Shown in pieces: positions 1-6,903 of a DNA stretch of 16,989 bases; position 1 is the first letter of the stretch, and each line of letters opens with the position of its first letter. Under the pieces are notes generated by a model, which was given only the letters and a program-made list of their open reading frames with translations, did not search any database and was not told the origin of the DNA. Source of the DNA: Bacteroidota bacterium (GTDB lineage: Bacteria; Bacteroidota; Bacteroidia; NS11-12g; UBA955); contig JAGWYC010000019.1 in NCBI GenBank assembly GCA_018969565.1, positions 1 through 16,989 on the forward strand, in the 5' to 3' direction. The position numbers and the translations under genes are program-made.

Positions 1-1691
1 ATAATTCCGGCTTTTATATCTTCTTCATTATCAGCCGCACCTCGGGTAATTACATAGGCATATATTCCCTGTCCTTTAATGGGATGTGGAAAGCCCACCA
101 CCGCGCTCTCCGCTACGGAAGGATGCTGGTTGATGGCGTTTTCTATTTCGGCCGTGCCCAGGCGATGCCCGCTCACATTAATCACATCATCCACCCGGCC
201 AATGATTCGGTACATGCCGTCTGCGTCACGTTTGGCGCCGTCGCCGGTGAAGTAATAGCCCGGGAAGGCCGAGAAATAAGTCTGACGGCAGCGCTCGTGG
301 TCGCCGTAGGTGGTACGGATGATGGATGGCCAGGGGAACTTCATGCACAGCAAGCCTTCGGCCTCGGGTTCGGTGCGTTCTGTTCCTTCTGGTGAAAGCA
401 ATACCGGCTGTACTCCGGGCAGGGGAAGTCCGGCATGGGCCGGCTTCATCGGACTCAATCCGCCGAGGCCGCTCAGCAGGATACCGCCCGTTTCGGTCTG
501 CCACCAGGTATCTACCACCGGACAGCGGCCTTTCCCCACATGGGTATGGTACCAGTGCCAGGCTTCTTCATTGATGGGTTCTCCCACGGTTCCCAGCACC
601 TTCAGGCTGTGCAAATTGTAGGAAAGCACGTGCTCGTCGCCGAAGGTCATGAGGGAGCGGATGGCCGTGGGTGCTGTGTAGAACTGGTTCACCCGGTACT
701 TGTCGATGATCTGCCAGAAGCGCCCCGGGTCGGGATGGGTGGGGATGCCTTCGAACATCACCGAGGTGGCTCCGTTCAGCAAGGGGCCATAAACAATGTA
801 GCTGTGGCCGGTAATCCATCCGATGTCTGCGGTGCAGAAAAACACGTCGCCGTCTTCATACTGAAACACATTCTGGAAAGTATATCCTGCATACACCATA
901 TAACCGCCGCACGTGTGCACCACGCCCTTCGGCTTCCCGGTGCTGCCGCTGGTATAGAGTATAAACAGCAGGTCCTCGCTGTCCATGGCTTCCGCAGGAC
1001 AATCATCGCCCACGGTGTTCAGGGCTTCTTCAAGCAAAATATCGCGTCCGGCTTGCATGCTTACGGGCCAATGCGTGCGGCGGCTCATGATGACATATTG
1101 CACGCTGCTGCACTGTTCCAGGGCCTCATCCACTAATGCCTTGACCGGAATTTCCTTGTTGCCCCGATAGAGTCCGTCGCTGCATAACACGGCTTTGGCG
1201 CCGGCGTCGTTGATGCGGTCGGCCAGGCTCTGGGCGCTGAAGCCGGCAAATACCACGCTGTGGATGGCCCCGATGCGGGCACAGGCCAGCACCGCCACCG
1301 CGAGGTCGGGAATCATGGGCATGTAGATGCATACCCTGTCGCCCTTGCCGATGCCCTGTTGTTTCAGCACATTGGCATAGCGACATACACGGCGGTGCAG
1401 TTCGCGGTAGCTGATGAACTCAGGTTGGTCGCCCGGTTCATTCGGCTCCCAGATCAGGGCGGTCTGATCCCCGCGGGTTTCCAGGTGGCGGTCCAGGCAG
1501 TTTTCCGTGATGTTGAGGCTTCCACCGGTGAACCAGCGCACATTGGGCTCGCTGAAGTTCCATTCCAGCACCTGCTGCCAGGGTTTCTTCCACAGAAAAG
1601 AGGCCGCCACATCGCCCCAGAAGGCTTCCGGTTCGGCAACACTGCGAAGATACTGCGCCTGATATTCCTCGAAACTGCTGATGCGGCTCAT
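1..1691 (-). CDS. acs: Acetyl-CoA synthetase (AMP-forming), C-terminus cut off by window edge
   Basis: Activates acetate with ATP to acetyl-AMP and then acetyl-CoA in the cytoplasm. Seen directly: 563 codons read without a stop from ATG at 1691 down to the window edge. The ANL-superfamily motifs are in order: the phosphate loop YTSGSTGKPKG (about residues 246-256), GHSYIVYGPL, the adenylate and acetate-pocket motif DTWWQTETGG (394-403, whose Trp selects acetate in this family), YYFTGDG, and the hinge GRVDDVINVSGHR near residue 497. Known enzymes have about 630-650 residues, so roughly the last 70-90 are missing here, including the lysine that is acetylated for regulation. The start at MSRISSFEEY gives an N-terminus about 35 residues shorter than the E. 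coli enzyme but keeps the family's first conserved block. It is transcribed away from the cytochrome operon. The partial end is a window effect, not a pseudogene. Confidence 0.96.
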   Translation of the reverse strand, partial: MSRISSFEEYQAQYLRSVAEPEAFWGDVAASFLWKKPWQQVLEWNFSEPNVRWFTGGSLNITENCLDRHLETRGDQTALIWEPNEPGDQPEFISYRELHRRVCRYANVLKQQGIGKGDRVCIYMPMIPDLAVAVLACARIGAIHSVVFAGFSAQSLADRINDAGAKAVLCSDGLYRGNKEIPVKALVDEALEQCSSVQYVIMSRRTHWPVSMQAGRDILLEEALNTVGDDCPAEAMDSEDLLFILYTSGSTGKPKGVVHTCGGYMVYAGYTFQNVFQYEDGDVFFCTADIGWITGHSYIVYGPLLNGATSVMFEGIPTHPDPGRFWQIIDKYRVNQFYTAPTAIRSLMTFGDEHVLSYNLHSLKVLGTVGEPINEEAWHWYHTHVGKGRCPVVDTWWQTETGGILLSGLGGLSPMKPAHAGLPLPGVQPVLLSPEGTERTEPEAEGLLCMKFPWPSIIRTTYGDHERCRQTYFSAFPGYYFTGDGAKRDADGMYRIIGRVDDVINVSGHRLGTAEIENAINQHPSVAESAVVGFPHPIKGQGIYAYVITRGAADNEEDIKAGI

Positions 1692-1818
1692 GATCCTGAT
1701 TTTGGCGGTGAAATTAAGTATAAGCCCTGTGCATTGTCTTCTTTTTGCGTGATTTGCTGCAGATGCGATTCACTGCACCCTGAAAAGTCTGTAAATTGCC
1801 TGTGTAAATTAATAAAGA
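1692..1818. promoter_or_regulatory. Divergent spacer between acs and the cytochrome operon
   Basis: This 127-base spacer must hold the promoters of acs (minus) and the cytochrome operon (plus). The only box resembling the Bacteroidota -7 element on the plus strand is TAAATTGC at 1792-1799, a poor match to TAnnTTTG with no TTG at the right distance upstream. On the minus strand only AT-rich sequence near 1707-1725 is a candidate. No hairpin or conserved RNA element was seen. Confidence 0.3.
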
Positions 1819-2478
1819 ATGAAATTCCAAATCTTCTTCGCCTTTGGTGCAGTGCTGTTGCTCTCTTCCTGCAAGCACGAACTGCCGGAATTAATTGATG
1901 ACAGCGGACCTTGTCTGCCGGGAGTAGTGTACTTTAAGAATGATGTGCTGCCCATCCTGCAAAGCAACTGCGCCATGAGTGGCTGCCATGATGCGAAAAC
2001 AGCTCGGGAAGGCATCCGGCTCACCGACTACGCCAACGTGATGCGCGCCGGTGTGGTGAAAGGAAGCAGCAGGGAGTCAGAATTGTATAAAGTGCTCATA
2101 GATAATAATCCCGGGGATATTATGCCGCCGCCACCCGCCTCGCTCACGGCTGATCAGATTAAGACCATCAAGGACTGGATTGACCAGGGCGCGAAGAATA
2201 ATGCTTGTACCAGTTGTGATTCCAGCGGCACGGTCAGCTACTCCGCCAAAATTTGGCCGATCATCAACTCCGGCTGCACAGGCTGTCACGGTTATGGCAA
2301 GAATACCCAGCTCACTTCATACAGCGATGTAAAGGTGCAGGTGGACAATGGCAAATTGTCCGGTGCGCTGAACCATAAATCCGGTTTCCTGCCCATGCCG
2401 CAGGGCGGAGCTAAATGGACTGATTGCCAGCTGCGCATGCTGGATCGCTGGATTGCCGACGGAGCCCCGAATAATTAA
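1819..2478 (+). CDS. Diheme cytochrome c-like lipoprotein
   Basis: Predicted envelope lipoprotein (219 aa) carrying two covalent heme c groups, so probably an electron-transfer protein; its partner is unknown. Seen directly: a signal peptide ending in lipobox LSSC (Cys18), then two homologous modules. Module 1 (about 32-128) has the unusual heme motif CX4CH (Cys51, Cys56, His57) and a likely Met ligand in IMPPPP (Met102). Module 2 (about 133-219) has the classical CTGCH (153-157) and Met193 in PMPQGG. Both end in W-x-x-x-G-A-x-N-N. The motif resembles small cytochrome domains often annotated as Planctomycete-type cytochrome c in Bacteroidota. It is the first gene of a three-gene run, 7 bases before a monoheme relative. 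Heme attachment and lipidation are inferred from motifs; the role is not known. Confidence 0.85.
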   Translation: MKFQIFFAFGAVLLLSSCKHELPELIDDSGPCLPGVVYFKNDVLPILQSNCAMSGCHDAKTAREGIRLTDYANVMRAGVVKGSSRESELYKVLIDNNPGDIMPPPPASLTADQIKTIKDWIDQGAKNNACTSCDSSGTVSYSAKIWPIINSGCTGCHGYGKNTQLTSYSDVKVQVDNGKLSGALNHKSGFLPMPQGGAKWTDCQLRMLDRWIADGAPNN

Positions 2479-2485
2479 TCAAGGG

Positions 2486-2866
2486 ATGAATACCAACTTC
2501 AGCCGATGGGCCTTCATTGCAGGCTTCTTGCTGCTCGTTGCAGCACTTCCTTCCTGCTACTATGACAATGAAGAGTTGTTGTACGGAAAAGGATCACCCT
2601 GCGATACCACCCAGGCACGCTACAGCCAGAAAGTGGCGGCCATCCTGCAAAGCAATTGCACGGGTTGCCACAATCAGGGCAATGCCAGCGGCTCCATTAA
2701 ACTGGATGATTACACTTCGGTGAAAGCCTGCGCAAGCGGGGGCAGATTGCTTGGAGCCGTTCGCCAAACACCGGGATATGTAGCCATGCCTCCTTCCGGG
2801 AAATTATCCAATTGCGATTTGATGATTCTGGAGAAATGGGTGCGTGAGGGGGCGCAGAATAATTGA
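2486..2866 (+). CDS. Monoheme cytochrome c-like lipoprotein
   Basis: A 126-residue predicted lipoprotein with one heme c site, a single-module relative of the gene upstream. Seen directly: a signal peptide with lipobox LPSC (Cys24), Cys39, heme motif CTGCH (58-62), a candidate axial Met101 in AMPPSG, and the ending W-V-R-E-G-A-Q-N-N. It also has Cys82 and Cys110, the latter matching Cys203 in module 2 of the upstream protein, so an extra disulfide is possible. ATG 2486 was chosen because it gives a normal signal peptide and follows AAGGG. An in-frame ATG at 2453 would add 11 residues inside the previous gene and lengthen the charged N-region. The stop overlaps the next gene's start by 4 bases. 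Electron transfer is inferred; the partner is unknown. Confidence 0.83.
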   Translation: MNTNFSRWAFIAGFLLLVAALPSCYYDNEELLYGKGSPCDTTQARYSQKVAAILQSNCTGCHNQGNASGSIKLDDYTSVKACASGGRLLGAVRQTPGYVAMPPSGKLSNCDLMILEKWVREGAQNN

Positions 2867-3702
2867 AATTCGGAATTTCAGGGGTGTTCCTGATGCTGTT
2901 TGCGGCAGGCCTGTCTGCGCAAGACGATGGCTTTGCCTGGCATGAACACGACGGATATAAAACCCGGGTAGCCACACGCCTGGTGAATACGCATTCCACC
3001 GAGCAACTGGCGAAGGGCGAGCTGGATTTTCGCATTCTGCACCGATTCGGCACTTTCGACGGAGGCTGGAACACCATGTTCGGGCTGGATCAGGCGCAGA
3101 TGCGCATCGCATTTGACTACGGTATTTTGCCCTGGCTCAGCGCAGGTGTGGGCAGAAGTTCTTTCCAGAAGGAATACGACGGGTTTCTGAAGATGCGCCT
3201 GCTGAAACAACGCAATGGAAAAGGAACTCCGATTACCGTGACCTATGCCGCCGGCATGGTGCTGAATACCCTGAAATGGCAGCAACCGGCAAGGGAGAAT
3301 TTCTTCTCCTCGCGGCTGTTTTATACCCATCAACTGTTAATCAGTCGTTATTTTGGGCGGGTGCTGATGCTGCAGGCAAGCCCGGGGCTGGTGCATCAGA
3401 ATCTGGCCGCCGCGGCCGGAGACGCCAATGACATCCTGAGCATCGGTATGGGCGGACGCGTGGTGTTGAGTCCGAAGTTTACCTTGGTGGCAGATTATCA
3501 GTACATACCCTCCGGACAAACCGCCGCCGTGATGTATAAACCCTTGACCATCGGTCTGGACATTAATACCGGAGGCCATGTATTTCAACTGCATTGCTCC
3601 AATGCGGTGGGCATGAATGAAAAGGCCTTTATTACCCAGACCGGAAGCCCCTTCGGCGCCGGTTCCCTGCGCTTCGGCTTCAACCTGTCGCGGGTGTTTT
3701 GA
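2863..3702 (+). CDS. Outer-membrane beta-barrel protein, DUF5777-like (TTG start)
   Basis: A 279-residue exported protein that looks like a small outer-membrane beta-barrel. It has a signal peptide with cleavage expected at LSA|QD (after residue 19), then alternating hydrophobic and polar strands rich in aromatic residues, and a C-terminal Phe typical of barrels. The segments HRFGTFDGG, GLDQAQMRIAFDYGI and VGRSSFQKEYDGFLKMRLL match what I remember of the DUF5777 beta-barrel family; this was not checked by search. The start is TTG at 2863: the codon just before it in frame is TAA (2860-2862), and the first in-frame ATG (residue 11) would destroy the signal peptide. TTG overlaps the TGA of the upstream cytochrome gene, so translation is probably coupled. 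The operon suggests the barrel works with the two cytochrome lipoproteins, but what passes through or binds it is unknown. Confidence 0.78.
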   Translation: MKFGISGVFLMLFAAGLSAQDDGFAWHEHDGYKTRVATRLVNTHSTEQLAKGELDFRILHRFGTFDGGWNTMFGLDQAQMRIAFDYGILPWLSAGVGRSSFQKEYDGFLKMRLLKQRNGKGTPITVTYAAGMVLNTLKWQQPARENFFSSRLFYTHQLLISRYFGRVLMLQASPGLVHQNLAAAAGDANDILSIGMGGRVVLSPKFTLVADYQYIPSGQTAAVMYKPLTIGLDINTGGHVFQLHCSNAVGMNEKAFITQTGSPFGAGSLRFGFNLSRVF

Positions 3703-3707
3703 TTTTT

Positions 3708-3734
3708 GTAAGACGCTGACTATCAGCGCTTTAC
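3708..3734 (+). terminator. Hairpin after the cytochrome/barrel operon
   Basis: Arms GTAAGACGCTGA (3708-3719) and TCAGCGCTTTAC (3723-3734) flank a 3-base loop. The 12-bp stem has one G-U pair and one A-C mismatch. It starts 6 bases after the operon's stop codon. No T-run follows, so it is either a non-classical terminator or a 3' stabilising hairpin. Confidence 0.5.
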
Positions 3735-3746
3735 GCATATTAATCA

Positions 3747-3769
3747 ACACTTAGTGTTAAATAGACACT
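3747..3769 (+). promoter_or_regulatory. Possible operator: three ACACT/AGTGT half-sites before susC
   Basis: ACACT occurs at 3747-3751 and 3765-3769, with its complement AGTGT between them at 3753-3757. The first pair forms the palindrome AACACT-T-AGTGTT (3746-3758); the second pair forms a wider inverted repeat with a 7-base gap. The seven-base word ACACTTA is also repeated directly 18 bases apart (3747, 3765). The cluster sits where the -33 region of the predicted susC promoter should lie, so binding by a regulator is plausible. No regulator gene is adjacent. Confidence 0.4.
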
Positions 3770-3784
3770 TATTTAATTTTTTCC

Positions 3785-3792
3785 TATTTTTA
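3785..3792 (+). promoter_or_regulatory. Predicted -7 box of the SusC/SusD operon
   Basis: TATTTTTA matches the Bacteroidota -7 consensus TAnnTTTG at all but the last base and lies 21 bases before the susC ATG. No clear TTG element is seen about 19 bases upstream, where the ACACT half-sites lie instead; that would fit an activator-dependent promoter. Confidence 0.4.
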
Positions 3793-3813
3793 CGGCCTTA
3801 ATCGATAGAAATT

Positions 3814-6800
3814 ATGCTTCGAACGATACGATTGCATCAAGGTCTGCTCGGCTTGCTGCTTTTTTTGGGTGCGGGTAACCTGTTCGCACAGACCGCCTCG
3901 CTGGCGGGTAAAGTGACCGGCGACAAAGGGGAAGCGCTGTCCGGCGTGACCGTGCGCCTGAAAGGCACGAATAAATCGGTGGCCACCAACGAAAGCGGCA
4001 CCTACCTGATTCAGGCACTTGCTGCGGGTACCTACACCGTGGTATTTTCTTCGGAGCAGATAGAAGCTTCTCAGGAAATCATCACCCTAAACGAGGGACA
4101 GAACCTGGTGTTGGACAAGCAGCTCAGTGCCAAATCGCTGGGTGCAGAGCCGGTGGTCATCATCGGCTATGGTCGCCAGAACCGCAGGGACGTAACCGGT
4201 TCCATTGCCCGTGTGGCAGGAAAGGAAATCGCCGAACTGCCCACGCCCAGCTTTGAGGCAGCCCTGCAAGGCAAAGCCCCCGGTGTTCAGGTGGTGGTGG
4301 GCAGCGGTATGGCGGGCTCCGCTTCGTTGATCCGCATCCGCGGTGTGGCTTCTATTTCTGCTGCCGGCGACCCGCTGTACGTGATTGACGGCATTCCGGT
4401 GTCGCAGGATTATTTCCTGAACCGCGCCAACGGAAGCAACTACGGCTCCGGTTTCAACAATAACCCGCTGGCTACCATCAACCCCGACGATATTGAATCG
4501 GTGGAAATCCTGAAGGATGCTGCCGCCACCAGTATTTACGGTTCACGCGGCGCCAATGGGGTAATCCTTATTACCACCAAACGCGCCCGGAAGAAGGGTC
4601 TGAAGTTCGATGTGTCCACCCGCTTTGGCATTTCCCAGCCGACGAAAAAGCCGCAGATGCTCAACGGCCCTGAATTCCTGCAGATGTATCAGGAGGCCTG
4701 GGAGAACGATGGCCGCACCGGTACCCCTGACCTGGGCCTCATCAACGTGAACATGACCTGGCAGGAAGCCCAGAAATACAATACCAACTGGGTGAACGAC
4801 GTAATCCAAACCGGCTATAAGCAGAATTATAACATCACCGCCGGTTACACGAATAAATGGTTCGGCATGAAGTCCATTGTTACCTACGACAACAATGAAT
4901 CATTCCTGGCCGGCAACAACTACCAGCGCCTGAGCGGCAGGGTGAATACCGATTACAAGCCTTTGAAGGGCCTGAACATCAGCCTGAGCAACTCCCTGAG
5001 CCGCGGCATTAACCGCAGGGTGGACGCCGCCTGGGCGGGTGGTCTGGGATCGGCTATGAGCACCATGCTGCCCATCTTCCCCAAAGAACCCCTGCTGAAC
5101 AGCAATGGCATCGGCTACCGCACTCCGGTAGGACTGAGCACCATCCGCGACCTGAAAGACTGGCGCAGCATCGAGTTGCGCAGCATCAACAACCTGAACC
5201 TGAACTATGAGGTGACCGACGATATCACTCTGAACGGCAGCGCCAGCTATGATTATATGGACTACGGCGAATTCCTCTACGAGCCGCAGCAACTGATTCG
5301 CTACTACACGCCCAACTATATGCAAAACGGGGTAGCCAAGTGGTATCCCATCTGGACGGCCAATATGAACTATTACCTCACGGCCAACTGGAACAAGAAA
5401 ATCACCCCCGACCACGGCGTGAATGTGATGCTCGGACATGAATATCAGCATTCCCGCACCACCAGTAAATCCGTGGAAAACCTGGATGCCACCGGGCCAA
5501 CAGATAAGGTGGCCATTCCGGATACCGCTTTGCGCGCCTTTGGCAGAACACCTTATGAATGGGCTTTCCTGAGTTACTTCGGAAGGGCAAACTACAAGTT
5601 TAAGAACAAGTTCAACGTGCAGCTTACCGGTCGTGTGGACGGTTCTTCCCGCTTCGGACGCAACAACCGCTACGGATTCTTCCCCGCCGCCGCTGTGGGT
5701 TATATCCTGAGCGATGAGGAGTTCATCAAGCGCCACGACTGGATCAGCTTCCTGAAGGTGAAGGTGGGCATCGGCAAATCCGGAAATGCTTCCTTCGACA
5801 ACTATGCGCGCTGGGGAACCATCACCCCCTCCGGCAACCTGCCGCAGTACAACGGGCAACCCATGCTGGCGCCGGCTCGACTGGAAAATCAGAATCTGCG
5901 CTGGGAAAGCACCCGCAACTTCGACGCCACCCTGGAAGGCAGCCTGTTCAAGAACCGCATCAGCTTTGAACTAACCTATTACGACAAATCCACCAAAGAC
6001 GTTATCCTGGACGTGACCGTACCCCGCACCACCGGCTTCTACAGCATGTACGACAACGTGGGCGGCATCATCAACAGGGGCGTGGAGTTTGTGCTGAAAA
6101 GCAGGAACATCCAGCGCAAGAACTTCCAGTGGAACACCGATTTCAACATCGCACGCAACTACAACGAGATTACGAGCATCGGCGTGTACAGCGAAGACGC
6201 TGTTTCCGGCGGCACCAACGACACCCGCGTGGTGGTTGGGCATCCCGTGGGAACCAACTTCCTGGTGCGCTTCTCGCATATTGACAAGTCTACAGGTCTG
6301 CCGGTCTATCTGGATAAAGAAGGCAAGGAAACCATGAAGTGGGATCCGGCCAACCGAGTGCCGGTGGGCGATGTACTGCCAGATGCCATCGGAGCGCTGA
6401 ACAACAGCTTCACCTATAAGAACTGGGATCTGGCAGCAAACATCTACTACAGCATCGGCGGCGACATCTACGAATCTTCCGCCAAGCGACAGCAGGGCGT
6501 GCAAACCGACTGGAACAGCGATACGAGGGTTTTTGACCGCTGGCAGCAGCCTGGCGATGATGCCAGATATCCCCGCCGTACACTTAGCACGTTCACCTAT
6601 GGTTCTACCACACCCTGGATAAACACCACCCAGTGGCTGGAAGACGGTTCTTACGTGCGCCTGCGTTCATTGTCCATCGGGTACAGGCTTCCGGCTTCCG
6701 TGGCACGCAAGTACAATCTGGACGGCGCCCGTATCGCGTTTGTGGCCACCAACCTGCTCACCTGGACCCATTATAGCGGTCTGGACCCCGAAATCGCCCG

Positions 6801-6903
6801 CGACTTTGAAAGTCCCACCGACCGCAACATGAGCGGCAGCATTACCTACCTCACCGCGCCACAGGAGAAATCCTACAGCATTTCATTATCCGTTAACTTC
6901 TAA
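3814..6903 (+). CDS. SusC/RagA-family TonB-dependent outer-membrane transporter
   Basis: Outer-membrane barrel that imports a nutrient bound by its SusD partner, driven by TonB. Seen directly (1029 aa): a signal peptide with cleavage expected at LFA|QT (after residue 25); a carboxypeptidase-regulatory-like Ig domain (about 27-107) with GKVTGDKGEALSGVTVRLKG; a TonB-box region near EPVVIIGYG; a plug domain with the SusC signature DPLYVIDGIP and the segment DIESVEILKDAAATSIYG; then a long barrel ending in SISLSVNF with terminal Phe. Length is normal for SusC. No STN secretin-like domain precedes the Ig domain, so direct anti-sigma signalling is unlikely. The stop overlaps the susD ATG (TAATG). 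The substrate cannot be deduced: there is no glycoside hydrolase, lyase or peptidase in the locus. Confidence 0.95.
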   Translation: MLRTIRLHQGLLGLLLFLGAGNLFAQTASLAGKVTGDKGEALSGVTVRLKGTNKSVATNESGTYLIQALAAGTYTVVFSSEQIEASQEIITLNEGQNLVLDKQLSAKSLGAEPVVIIGYGRQNRRDVTGSIARVAGKEIAELPTPSFEAALQGKAPGVQVVVGSGMAGSASLIRIRGVASISAAGDPLYVIDGIPVSQDYFLNRANGSNYGSGFNNNPLATINPDDIESVEILKDAAATSIYGSRGANGVILITTKRARKKGLKFDVSTRFGISQPTKKPQMLNGPEFLQMYQEAWENDGRTGTPDLGLINVNMTWQEAQKYNTNWVNDVIQTGYKQNYNITAGYTNKWFGMKSIVTYDNNESFLAGNNYQRLSGRVNTDYKPLKGLNISLSNSLSRGINRRVDAAWAGGLGSAMSTMLPIFPKEPLLNSNGIGYRTPVGLSTIRDLKDWRSIELRSINNLNLNYEVTDDITLNGSASYDYMDYGEFLYEPQQLIRYYTPNYMQNGVAKWYPIWTANMNYYLTANWNKKITPDHGVNVMLGHEYQHSRTTSKSVENLDATGPTDKVAIPDTALRAFGRTPYEWAFLSYFGRANYKFKNKFNVQLTGRVDGSSRFGRNNRYGFFPAAAVGYILSDEEFIKRHDWISFLKVKVGIGKSGNASFDNYARWGTITPSGNLPQYNGQPMLAPARLENQNLRWESTRNFDATLEGSLFKNRISFELTYYDKSTKDVILDVTVPRTTGFYSMYDNVGGIINRGVEFVLKSRNIQRKNFQWNTDFNIARNYNEITSIGVYSEDAVSGGTNDTRVVVGHPVGTNFLVRFSHIDKSTGLPVYLDKEGKETMKWDPANRVPVGDVLPDAIGALNNSFTYKNWDLAANIYYSIGGDIYESSAKRQQGVQTDWNSDTRVFDRWQQPGDDARYPRRTLSTFTYGSTTPWINTTQWLEDGSYVRLRSLSIGYRLPASVARKYNLDGARIAFVATNLLTWTHYSGLDPEIARDFESPTDRNMSGSITYLTAPQEKSYSISLSVNF

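Noticed and set aside
1..1691. acs as a truncated pseudogene
   Set aside because: The missing C-terminus is caused only by the window edge; the frame is intact throughout.
435..1898. Open plus-strand frames (233 and 212 codons) antisense to acs, the second running into the cytochrome gene
   Set aside because: They are mirror frames of a clear acetyl-CoA synthetase with intact motifs; no signal peptide, start context or family resemblance.
1819..3702. Full MtrCAB-like trans-membrane electron conduit
   Set aside because: Three hemes in two small lipoproteins are too few to span an outer membrane inside a barrel as MtrA does; kept only as a looser hypothesis.
3703..3813. Riboswitch or small RNA before susC
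   Set aside because: Apart from the operon-end hairpin and the half-site cluster, the AT-rich sequence shows no conserved riboswitch core and the predicted leader is only about 20 bases.
4900..5859. Long open frame (319 codons) on the minus strand inside susC
   Set aside because: It lies wholly within a well-supported SusC barrel. Its protein has low-complexity Val/His/Gly/Ala composition typical of the antisense of GC-rich third positions and no known motif.
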